Source: Stieleria sedimenti
GTDB taxonomy: Bacteria > Planctomycetota > Planctomycetia > Pirellulales > Pirellulaceae
Direction of reading: 5' to 3'
DNA length: 64,000 nucleotides
NCBI RefSeq assembly: GCF_025060895.1
Contig: NZ_JANZKV010000031.1
Coordinates: forward strand, 1-64,000
In this document: piece after piece, positions 1 through 7,308 of the stretch
Position numbering within the stretch: the stretch's first letter is position 1
Layout of the letters: each line of letters starts with the position of its first letter
Translations under genes and position numbers: made by a program
Notes under the pieces: model-generated
Told to the model about the DNA's origin: nothing
The model's database searches: none
Seen by the model: only the letters and a program-made list of their open reading frames with translations

Positions 1-43
1 ACGTCGATTCTTTTGCTGCAGGATTTTGCAACCCATTTAGATT

Positions 44-346
44 CTCTCCCTCTGGGAGAGACGGCGTTTGCGCAGCAAGCAAACGCCAGAGAGGGCCTTT
101 GACACCAACCGGGGCGTTGTTTGTTAGCGGCAGGGCGCGAGCCCTCCGGTCTTGCAGCTGTTTGCGATCTGCCACCGGACGGCTCGCGGGTTGTCGTTTT
201 TGTGAGCCGCGACGCGTAAGCGGCCGGGCATTGCGACGCCCGCCCGAGGCCTTACGGCCGACGGCTCACCATTGACTCAGCAGATCTCGACTAAATCGAC
301 AGCCCGCTCGCGCCGTTCCGCTAGCACTTTCCGTTGTTCGTTAGCC
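44..346. repeat. Intergenic hairpin and palindromic GC-rich repeat core
   Basis: The start of the window has no convincing gene before about 468. Bases 72-96 form a hairpin with 8-bp arms (ggcgtttg / caaacgcc). From about 117 to 346 the DNA is a copy of the GC-rich core that recurs through the window: tagcggcagggcgcgagccc on one side, and a reversed relative ending in cgctcgcgccgttccgctag. Short ORFs here read through repeats and look non-coding. Confidence 0.6.
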
Positions 347-467
347 CTGGCCGCAGGCAACACAGTACGCGTTGATTTTTCGTGATGGACCGCGCCGTGA
401 GACGTTAAAATCTGTCGACAGAACGTTGCATCCTTTCCACGCTCCCCACTTCCCCAGGTACACACCG

Positions 468-1445
468 GTGCTGACACGTCCCACACCATCCGACCGCGCC
501 GTCCATCCACCCAGTCGCCGTCAATTCATCGCCGCCGCCGGTGCGACTTGCGTCGCCGCCTGTGCGGCGACCGGTGTTGGCGTCGGCCCTGCCACCGTCG
601 CTGCGGCGGAGCCGTTTGCCCGCAGCGGCGGAGCACGCTTTCGCGTCGGGTTGGCCGCCTATTCGCTACGCAACTACTTTTCGTTCATGAAAGGGAAACG
701 AAAAGAACCGGCCTCCGGAGGCAAAGCGATCGACATGGTGGGGTTCCTCGATTACTGCGTCGCGCAGGGCTTGGAAGCGGCTGAATTGACGAGTTACTTT
801 TTCCCGCCGGATGCCGACGACGCGTATTTCTTGGAACTCAAACGCCAAGCCTTCCTTCGTGGCGTGACCATTTCCGGCACCGCGATCGGTAATAACTTCA
901 CTCAAGGTGCAGGCGATAAAATGGAGCGGGAGATTGAAACCGCGATCCAGTGGATCGATAAAGCCGCCGTGATGGGGGCTCCGCACATCCGCTTCTTCGC
1001 CGGCAAGGGGCAGGAATTGGATGACCACCCCGAACGCATGAACGAGGCGGTCCAAGCGATGGAGCGTTGCGCGTTTCGGGCGGGCGAGCGAGGCGTTTTC
1101 TTGGGCATCGAAAACCACGGCAATCTCCGGCCCGACCAACTGCTGCCGATTATTCATGCGGTCGACCATCCTTGGGTCGGCATCAACTTGGACACCGGCA
1201 ATTTCTACAGCGACGATCCGTACGGCGATCTGGAAAAATGTGTACCCTTTGCCGTCAACGTTCAAGTCAAAGTCAACATGAAAAAACCCGACGGCGCGGA
1301 GTACCCGGCCGACATGGATCGGATCGCCGGGATTCTGCGTGACAGCGGCTACCAGGGGTTTGTGGTGCTGGAATACGAAGACGAAAACCCCTACGAACAC
1401 ATCCCAGCGGCCTTGGATCGGATGCGCGAAGCACTCGGCGTCTGA
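468..1445 (+). CDS. Exported sugar phosphate isomerase/epimerase (AP endonuclease 2-type TIM barrel)
   Basis: Probable periplasmic TIM-barrel isomerase/epimerase of the xylose isomerase-like family, acting on a sugar or polyol; the substrate cannot be told from the sequence. The leader holds twin arginines (PSRRQF) followed by an Ala-rich hydrophobic stretch, so Tat export is likely. The family core is seen in GIENHGN (metal-ligand Glu), GINLDTGNF and the late VLEYEDENP strand. The reading frame is open from ATG 372, but the in-frame GTG at 468 places the RRQF motif close to the N-terminus, as expected for a Tat leader, and is preferred. Length (about 325 aa) fits planctomycete relatives. It stands alone; the next gene converges on it. 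Confidence 0.85.
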   Translation: MLTRPTPSDRAVHPPSRRQFIAAAGATCVAACAATGVGVGPATVAAAEPFARSGGARFRVGLAAYSLRNYFSFMKGKRKEPASGGKAIDMVGFLDYCVAQGLEAAELTSYFFPPDADDAYFLELKRQAFLRGVTISGTAIGNNFTQGAGDKMEREIETAIQWIDKAAVMGAPHIRFFAGKGQELDDHPERMNEAVQAMERCAFRAGERGVFLGIENHGNLRPDQLLPIIHAVDHPWVGINLDTGNFYSDDPYGDLEKCVPFAVNVQVKVNMKKPDGAEYPADMDRIAGILRDSGYQGFVVLEYEDENPYEHIPAALDRMREALGV

Positions 1446-1603
1446 CGCTACGATCGTCGCGTCCGAAACAACCGGACGCGTTTCCGGGATCGGAAAGGTC
1501 AAAAGGAGACTTTTCCTGAAGCTTTTGTATTGAACCCGCCGGAATCGGACTAATGTCTAGGTGTGCGAGGGACGCGACACGCAGCAAGCACAACAACGAG
1601 ATA

Positions 1604-3322
1604 TTAAGCGTCCCCCCGTGCGAGGCGGGGTCGGTTCTTCGGAATCGGCCTCGCCTTTTTTCGTATCCGCGTCGACCAAGTGGTCATCGCCAGGACCGCC
1701 AGCAAGCTGGCCAGTACGGCGTAAATCGGTTGTCGCCACGGCCCCAGTGCTTGGACCAGCAACACCAGCAACGGTCCGGCCAGCACAATCGCAACCATCC
1801 AGCCCGACCAGGCCGCGAGATGCACGTCGGCCGTCACACTGCGAACCAAGGCGTACGCGAGACCGGGCACGACCAACACGTAGCCTCCGCCGGGCAGCCA
1901 AAAGGCCAACGCGGTGCCCAACGCGGCGGTCACCAGCCAGATCCAATCGCTGACCAAATGAAATTCTTTCGTGGACGATCGCGATATCAGCCACTCCAGC
2001 AGGAACGTCGCGGCCAGAAAGGACGCGGCGATCGTGAATAATCCCGCCGGCAAATCAATCGGCGTGTATTTGACCTGGTTCCACGGTGTGGTCAGCAATG
2101 CGAATCGGATTGCCAAGCCGACAGCCAGACCGATCAGGACCGCTAACAGCGTGTTGAGCGCGTGGCGTGGCAAACGTCGCCAAAGCTGCCCCGGCCGTTG
2201 ACGCAGACAAGCCACACCGATCAAAGCGACCGCGAGCAGCGCCAACACCTTCTGCACCCGTTCGCTGAAGTGGATCACGGTCAATCCGTACAGATCGAAG
2301 AAGACGGCGTTGCCGGCATCCGGCTGCGTGGATGCCTGCTGCACGCGATGCAACACGTCGGCCGGTAATCGATCGACGGCGCGGTGCATCGAGAACAGGT
2401 GCGCCCCCATGTGCTGCAGTGTTCGGTCGCTCAGGTTGGCCGGCGTATCGTCCACCTGGTGATAGCGATGGGCGCCCCCGATGACCGCATAGTTGAATCC
2501 GGGCAGACCGAGCTTGCCATGCCAGGCGTTGAAGTCGGTCGCGTTGGGGAGCATCCGATAGACGGTGACGGCCAGCGAGGACGTGATCTTGGGCCGCGCC
2601 AGATCGTCGATCAGCACGCTGACCCAAGCGTGATTGCCGGAATGCGTTTCGAACATCGGGATGCCGCCACTGCTGCCCCGGGCATCAAAGTTCAAGACGA
2701 ACATCGGTCTGGGGAACGGCAGCGAGTCCTGGGCCGCGATCGCGTAGGCGCCCAACAATCCGAATTCCTCTCCATCGGTGAACAGGTAGTGGGTGGTGTG
2801 GGCCGGTGGCGTCGTCGCCAGCACGCGAATGTGTTCGACCAAGGCGACGACCGCCGATCCGGCGTCGCCGGCGCCGGGGCCCCAGCGGCAGGAGTCATGG
2901 TGGGTGGCAACCAGGATCGGTGCCAACGAAGGGTCCGAGCCTTCGAGGGTGACCCACAGGTTCTTCAGCACCGGGTCGGGCGGCAACAGATCGATGCGTC
3001 CTTTGGGATGCCGATCCTGGCGCTCGGGGTCGAACGCGATTTCGATCCGCCGGGTCGAGACCCCGTAGCCATCGAGCTTTTGTTCCAGGCGTTGCAAAAA
3101 CGCTTCACCTGCTGCGGTTCCCGTCGTGTGTTTCTGTGGGGGATCACCCAACAATTCAACCAGGGTCGCGCGCATCCGAGCCGCCGACGGCCGATCGACC
3201 GGGGCATCTGCCCCCAACGGTGCAGGCCCGCGGTAATGGTACCAACCCAAGAAGATGGAAAGGCCCAACGTCAACGTCGAGACGATGATTCGTCTACCGA
3301 ACTGTGAGGCGTCGCGTTTCAA
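1604..3322 (-). CDS. M28-family metallopeptidase with C-terminal membrane domain
   Basis: Zinc aminopeptidase-like protein of family M28, 572 aa. An N-terminal membrane segment (about residues 12-28) is followed by the peptidase domain (about 50-330). Metal and catalytic motifs are visible: HHDS at 141-144, GAGDAGS with Asp153, DGEEFGL with Glu185/186, and the late YHQVDDT region. From about residue 350 to the end there are several hydrophobic helices, so the peptidase is anchored and probably faces the periplasm. The hybrid layout resembles the membrane-bound M28 proteins of the Fxna/ER-aminopeptidase type. The next gene upstream is beyond the repeat array, so it is probably transcribed singly. 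Confidence 0.88.
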   Translation of the reverse strand: MKRDASQFGRRIIVSTLTLGLSIFLGWYHYRGPAPLGADAPVDRPSAARMRATLVELLGDPPQKHTTGTAAGEAFLQRLEQKLDGYGVSTRRIEIAFDPERQDRHPKGRIDLLPPDPVLKNLWVTLEGSDPSLAPILVATHHDSCRWGPGAGDAGSAVVALVEHIRVLATTPPAHTTHYLFTDGEEFGLLGAYAIAAQDSLPFPRPMFVLNFDARGSSGGIPMFETHSGNHAWVSVLIDDLARPKITSSLAVTVYRMLPNATDFNAWHGKLGLPGFNYAVIGGAHRYHQVDDTPANLSDRTLQHMGAHLFSMHRAVDRLPADVLHRVQQASTQPDAGNAVFFDLYGLTVIHFSERVQKVLALLAVALIGVACLRQRPGQLWRRLPRHALNTLLAVLIGLAVGLAIRFALLTTPWNQVKYTPIDLPAGLFTIAASFLAATFLLEWLISRSSTKEFHLVSDWIWLVTAALGTALAFWLPGGGYVLVVPGLAYALVRSVTADVHLAAWSGWMVAIVLAGPLLVLLVQALGPWRQPIYAVLASLLAVLAMTTWSTRIRKKARPIPKNRPRLARGDA

Positions 3323-3356
3323 AACCTGAATCTCCTTCCACCCGGTGGCGTACGCT

Positions 3357-3977
3357 CAATGTTAACACCTTTGGCGTCTCGAGGTGTTAGCGGAACGGCG
3401 CCAGCCGTCCGGTCGCGCTTCAAAAACGCCGTGACAGACCGGAGGGCTCGCGCCCTACCGCTAACAACAACCCTCGAGGTGTTAGCGGAACGGCGCCAGC
3501 CGTCCGGTCGCGCTTCAAAAACGCCGTGACAGACCGGAGAGCTCGCGCCCTACCGCTAACAACAACCCTCGAGGTGTTAGCGGAACGGCGCCAGCCGTCC
3601 GGTCGCGCTTCAAAAACACCGTGACAGACCGGAGGGCTCGCGCCCTGCCGCTAACAACAGCCCTCGAGGTGTTAGCGGAACGGCGCCAGCCGTCCGGTCG
3701 CGCTTCAAAAACGCCGTGACAGACCGGAGGGCTCGCGCCCTACCGCTAACAACAACCCTCGAGGTGTTAGCGGAACGGCGCCAGCCGTCCGGTCGCGCTT
3801 CAAAAACACCGTGACAGACCGGAGGGCTCGTGCCCTACCGCTAACAACAACACTCGAGGTGTTAGCGGAACGGCGTTAGCCGTCCGGTCACGCTTCAAAA
3901 ACACTGTGACAGACCGGAGGGCTCATGCCCTGCCGCTAACAACAACACTCCGCTTGGCGTCAAAGGAGGTGGCATTG
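3357..3977. repeat. Six-copy 95-bp tandem array flanked by inverted arms
   Basis: The motif gaggtgttagcggaacgg begins at 3381, 3476, 3571, 3666, 3761 and 3856, exactly 95 bp apart, giving six near-identical units. Each unit holds two facing GC-rich halves (gccagccgtccggtc and gaccggagggctcg), so each can fold as a hairpin. The array is bounded by imperfect inverted ends, ctcaatgttaacacctttgg at 3355 and a facing tcaaaggaggtggcattgag ending at 3978. The same arms close single-copy elements at 42.57 and 46.98 kb. Substitutions accumulate towards the right-hand copies. Confidence 0.93.
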
Positions 3978-4026
3978 AGAGTAAGCTTGCAGCTTACCCA
4001 TGGAAAACCGGAAGCTCACTCCATTT

Positions 4027-5091
4027 TTATGCCGCGAACGAGGTCGACTGTTGTGTGAATCGGAGGGCGATTTGCGCGACGATTTGTTTCGCGGCGTCGA
4101 TATCGGAAAGCTGCAGTTGTCCCATCCGCCGCATGTCGCTGCGTACTTTCCGTGATTGCCGTCGCGGCAACATGTCGAGAACGGTTTCGGCGGTCTCGTT
4201 GGGCAGACCGCACAAGACCAAGAACGCTTGTTTGGTCGACACCATCCCGAGGGCACGGCACAGATCCTGAGGCGGCAGCTGCGTCAGGAATCGGTCGACT
4301 CGCTCGGCCAATTCCGCCGGATGACAGAGTGTTTCTTCGGCGTAGGCGTCTGTTTCGTTGGCGTGTTGGTCGTCCACCGCGTACCGGCTTTGATTGATCG
4401 GCAACACAACGGGAAACTGGCCCGACGCGTCGTCTTGCGGTTGCCGGGACGGGCGGCTTTCGTTTTGCAGCAGCGCCGAAGGCAACACGCCGGCGGCCTG
4501 TGTTTGGTGAAATTGAGCAAACATGCTCTCCACCGATTCGCGGTTCGGCGGCATCGCCGCAGTCGTGGCATCGGCGTGGGATTGCTCTGGATGCTCAGTG
4601 GCTTTAGCGGGTTCAGTGTGCTCCGCGGGCGGCACTTCGACCGCGACTGATTCCACCGCAGACCGTTGGCCGTGGCCGCTTTCGCATGGAAAATCCGCAG
4701 CCGTGTCGGCGACGGCATCGGTACCTCGATAGATCGATTTGGACCGTTTGGGCGAGACTCTGGCCCGGCCGATTTGAATCTCGTCCTGAATCTCCGATTC
4801 CACTTTTTCGACGCGGCTGGTTTCGGTCTGCAGCTCGTCGCGCATCCGCTTCATCACATGGACCTGCTCCATCGCGTCGATTTCACCCATCGCCGACATC
4901 TCCTCGGCGATGCGTTGTTTGTCATCGTTGCCCAGTTGTCCCAGCAGGACGCGGTGGGTCCGACGTGGCAGCGTGTGCAACAAGATGGCGATCTGGCGGA
5001 TCGAATCGCCGCGATCGGCTTGAGTGCCGGAGTGTGTTTCGGTCGGGGTGATCATGGGTGGATGGGTCAGGTCATTGGAACGATCGGGCAC
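4027..5091 (-). CDS. FliG-like protein (FliG N- and C-terminal domains joined by a linker)
   Basis: Resembles the flagellar motor switch protein FliG at both ends. Residues about 28-95 (SIRQIAILLHTLPRRTHRVL then AEEMSAMGEIDAMEQV) fit FliG-N. Residues about 262-345 (RALGMVSTKQAFLVLCGLP, then VRSDMRRMGQLQLSDID) fit FliG-C. The stretch between, roughly 110-250, is a low-complexity Glu/Pro/Ala/Gln linker instead of a recognisable FliG middle domain. The charged LDDR-type torque-helix motif expected before the C-terminal repeat reads LPPQD here. The start is GTG 5091, 22 bp after the FliF-like gene, so both are probably co-translated. Either a divergent motor switch or a ring-forming homologue with another job. 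Confidence 0.72.
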   Translation of the reverse strand: MPDRSNDLTHPPMITPTETHSGTQADRGDSIRQIAILLHTLPRRTHRVLLGQLGNDDKQRIAEEMSAMGEIDAMEQVHVMKRMRDELQTETSRVEKVESEIQDEIQIGRARVSPKRSKSIYRGTDAVADTAADFPCESGHGQRSAVESVAVEVPPAEHTEPAKATEHPEQSHADATTAAMPPNRESVESMFAQFHQTQAAGVLPSALLQNESRPSRQPQDDASGQFPVVLPINQSRYAVDDQHANETDAYAEETLCHPAELAERVDRFLTQLPPQDLCRALGMVSTKQAFLVLCGLPNETAETVLDMLPRRQSRKVRSDMRRMGQLQLSDIDAAKQIVAQIALRFTQQSTSFAA

Positions 5092-5113
5092 CGCCTGCAG
5101 ACGTCAAACCCGC

Positions 5114-6568
5114 TCAGGCGGCGTCGGCCATCCAACTGTGGACGATCTGGGCGGCCAGTTCGGGGTTGGATTCGACCAATTCGGCCAAGTCGTCTCGCAT
5201 CGTGGTATCGGCGGCGTTGGGCTGGGTCTTGGCAGGCCGATCGGGGTGTCGCGGTGAAGGTTTGCCGGTTGGCACTTCGGTGACCGATGTCGCGGTCATC
5301 GAAGGATTTCGCAATCGCATTCGCATGGTGGCGATGGCAAACACGCCGGCGACCAACAACAGGCTGCCCAGCGAAATTGATAGCACCGGATTGGCTTGAA
5401 GCGGTTCGATCACGCCGGCCCACCGACCGACCGTGTCGACCGGTGGTGGATACTTGGGCGTCTTGTCGGGATCCGGGAAGCTCCAGACACGCACCGTTTG
5501 TTCGTCGCTGTCGGCATCACTCGCCACCAGCGGTTTGACCGCATCGCGAATGTTGTCCATGACTTTGGCACGAACGCCATCGAATTGATCTTGGGTCGGC
5601 GCCAGTGGCAAGGCACCCTCGGGATGTTGCGACCGATAGTCGTTGACCCATTGGGCGTGGAATTGGCTTTCGGGCACACCGACCGAAACACGCATTTGAT
5701 ACTCGCCCGGTATCGATTCCTTGTGAATCGATTTTGACAGCGCGATCGGTTTACCGTCGCCCGACTCGCAGTACACCGACCGTGCCGCGATGTGCAGCCC
5801 GCGATAACCGCCGAGCAGTTCGGTCAGGCGTTGTTCCAATTCGTACTCCGCTTGACGTTGTTGGCGGGTCAATGGATCGTCCGATCCGTTGTACGTTTTC
5901 CGCGCCGACGTGTCCGTGACCGTCACTTGATCCGCTTCCATGCCGGCGTAAGCTCCGGCGACAAGGTTCTGGATCATGCTGATCCGTCCCGGCGCAATCG
6001 GCTTGCCACTGTCCGAGACGAGCAGCACGCTTGCGGATTGGATCGTGCGGCCGTCAAAGGCGCCGGCGGATTGCTCGTCATAGTCGACACTGGCCCAGAG
6101 GATGTCGTCGAAGGCCGCGATTTTTCTTCCCAGGTCGTGTGCCTTGGCATATTGGTGACGCGTGCGTCGGGCCGATTCCGATTCGAAGTAAGGTGCCTCA
6201 CCGAGCGCTTCTTCGACACTGCTTTGCAATGCATAGGGATGTGCCGAAGCTTGCTCGAGCGCCGCCAAATACTCATGCCGGGTCTCACGCGGAATTAACA
6301 TCCGTCCTTCTTCGCGCCGCCAATCGCTCAAACCCGCTTTGCTGAACGCGAACTCGACTTGGCTGAGTTCCATCTCCCGGAGCACCCTCCCGCCAAAGAG
6401 CGGCTCCATGGTTTCCGTCGAACCGGCGGGGGCGATGTAATAGATTCCACCGACAATCAGCAGCCCGGCGATCACACAGGCGACCGCTCGTGACAGAGCC
6501 GACGCCCCGGAGAGAGGCGGGACGGTGTCGAGATGGGATTTGAATCGTTCGGTCCGCTGACGCAACAC
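5114..6568 (-). CDS. FliF/YscJ-like ring-forming membrane protein
   Basis: Resembles the flagellar MS-ring protein FliF, 484 aa against about 550 in typical FliF. It has an N-terminal membrane helix (about residues 28-48), then ring-building motifs: a domain reading EPLFGG...EMELSQVEFAFSKAG, and the YscJ/FliF motif ISMIQNLVAGAYAGM followed by VTVTD. A second membrane helix lies at about 395-418, and a cytoplasmic tail ends in ELVESNPELAAQIVHSW, which resembles the FliG-binding end of FliF. The GTG start at 6568 is 2 bp after the preceding stop, with no clear ribosome-binding site, implying translational coupling. No other flagellar gene is nearby. Confidence 0.78.
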   Translation of the reverse strand: MLRQRTERFKSHLDTVPPLSGASALSRAVACVIAGLLIVGGIYYIAPAGSTETMEPLFGGRVLREMELSQVEFAFSKAGLSDWRREEGRMLIPRETRHEYLAALEQASAHPYALQSSVEEALGEAPYFESESARRTRHQYAKAHDLGRKIAAFDDILWASVDYDEQSAGAFDGRTIQSASVLLVSDSGKPIAPGRISMIQNLVAGAYAGMEADQVTVTDTSARKTYNGSDDPLTRQQRQAEYELEQRLTELLGGYRGLHIAARSVYCESGDGKPIALSKSIHKESIPGEYQMRVSVGVPESQFHAQWVNDYRSQHPEGALPLAPTQDQFDGVRAKVMDNIRDAVKPLVASDADSDEQTVRVWSFPDPDKTPKYPPPVDTVGRWAGVIEPLQANPVLSISLGSLLLVAGVFAIATMRMRLRNPSMTATSVTEVPTGKPSPRHPDRPAKTQPNAADTTMRDDLAELVESNPELAAQIVHSWMADAA

Positions 6569-6570
6569 GC

Positions 6571-6993
6571 TTAGGCTGCCATTCGACTACTGGATGATTG
6601 CGATGGGAACACGATGGTGACAGCCACGCCGCCCTGTGGGCAGTTCTGCCACTGTAGTTCTGCGTTGATGGCAGCCGCCGCGATCGGCAGGTGACGCTCG
6701 CGTTTGGTCGCGTCGGTCCCGCTGTCAGCGATCTCCAACTCCAATCCCGATTCGCTCCGGCAAGCGGTGATCATCAGATCGCCACCGTCAGGCATCGCCT
6801 CCAACGCCTGCTTGCTGAGCGCCGTGATCAGATCCGCCGTGCGTTGGTGGTCGCAGGGGATGGGGATTTCCAAGTCGATGTCCAATTCCAGGCACACCGG
6901 AGCTTGGTGTTGGATCAATAACGGTGCGGTCACAGTCTCGACAAGAACCAAGAGGTTCCTGCACTGTTCCGGTTCCATCCATCCTTTGGCCAT
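6571..6993 (-). CDS. Degenerate histidine-kinase-type ATPase domain protein, first gene of the FliF/FliG-like operon
   Basis: A 140-aa protein built almost entirely of a GHKL/HATPase_c-like fold. The N-box region reads ITALSKQALEAMPDGGDL, where kinases have Asn before the Ala (NA), so the Mg-binding Asn appears replaced. A D-box-like LEIADSG follows, but the usual second glycine-rich loop is not clear. There is no dimerisation/phosphoacceptor domain. A good ribosome-binding site (ggagg, 5-nt spacing) precedes ATG 6993. It lies 2 bp upstream of the FliF-like gene, so a shared transcript and a regulatory or partner role are likely. ATP binding may be lost. Confidence 0.6.
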   Translation of the reverse strand: MAKGWMEPEQCRNLLVLVETVTAPLLIQHQAPVCLELDIDLEIPIPCDHQRTADLITALSKQALEAMPDGGDLMITACRSESGLELEIADSGTDATKRERHLPIAAAAINAELQWQNCPQGGVAVTIVFPSQSSSSRMAA

Positions 6994-7308
6994 CGTGGCC
7001 TCCGCATTTATCGAATGTTCAAATGATTTTGACGACCCGCGGGATGCGACACGCCATCGACTCCGGCGATGAATCTCACCTGAGCAAAAACAGGGGAAAA
7101 TCGTCGGAATGGCTCAAGTCGTTCTCCACAATGGACCGGCATAGCCTTTTCTCGGCGCTGGTCGCAAGGCGGATTGGCCGGCAAAGTGCAACCGAGAGCG
7201 ACGAGCCGGGAGCCGCGTTCGCTCGGACGCCTCGATTTTTTGTCAATCAGGCGTATGATGAACGTAGAGTCTTTGGCATGTCTGCCCCACAAGAAATTCG
7301 AACTTTGC
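6994..7308. other. Divergent intergenic region, no gene seen
   Basis: About 315 bp between the divergently transcribed ATPase-like gene and the PDZ-protein gene. It should hold both promoters, but I see no convincing sigma-70, sigma-54 or sigma-28 match. The frame of the PDZ gene is open back to an ATG at 7174, but that extension is hydrophilic and would bury the signal peptide. Confidence 0.5.

Noticed and set aside
666-1502. Long minus-strand frame opposite the sugar isomerase
   Set aside because: It mirrors the isomerase codons; the plus-strand protein has a leader and clear family motifs, so this is a shadow.
2384-3307. 307-codon plus-strand frame inside the M28 peptidase gene
   Set aside because: The opposite-strand protein has intact metal-binding motifs; this frame is Arg/Gly-rich and has no recognisable domain.
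3357-3977. CRISPR array
   Set aside because: The 95-bp units are contiguous and nearly identical, with no unique spacers and no cas genes nearby; they are tandem palindromic repeats.
7174-7308. Upstream extension of the PDZ protein from ATG 7174
   Set aside because: It would place 45 hydrophilic residues before a well-formed signal peptide.
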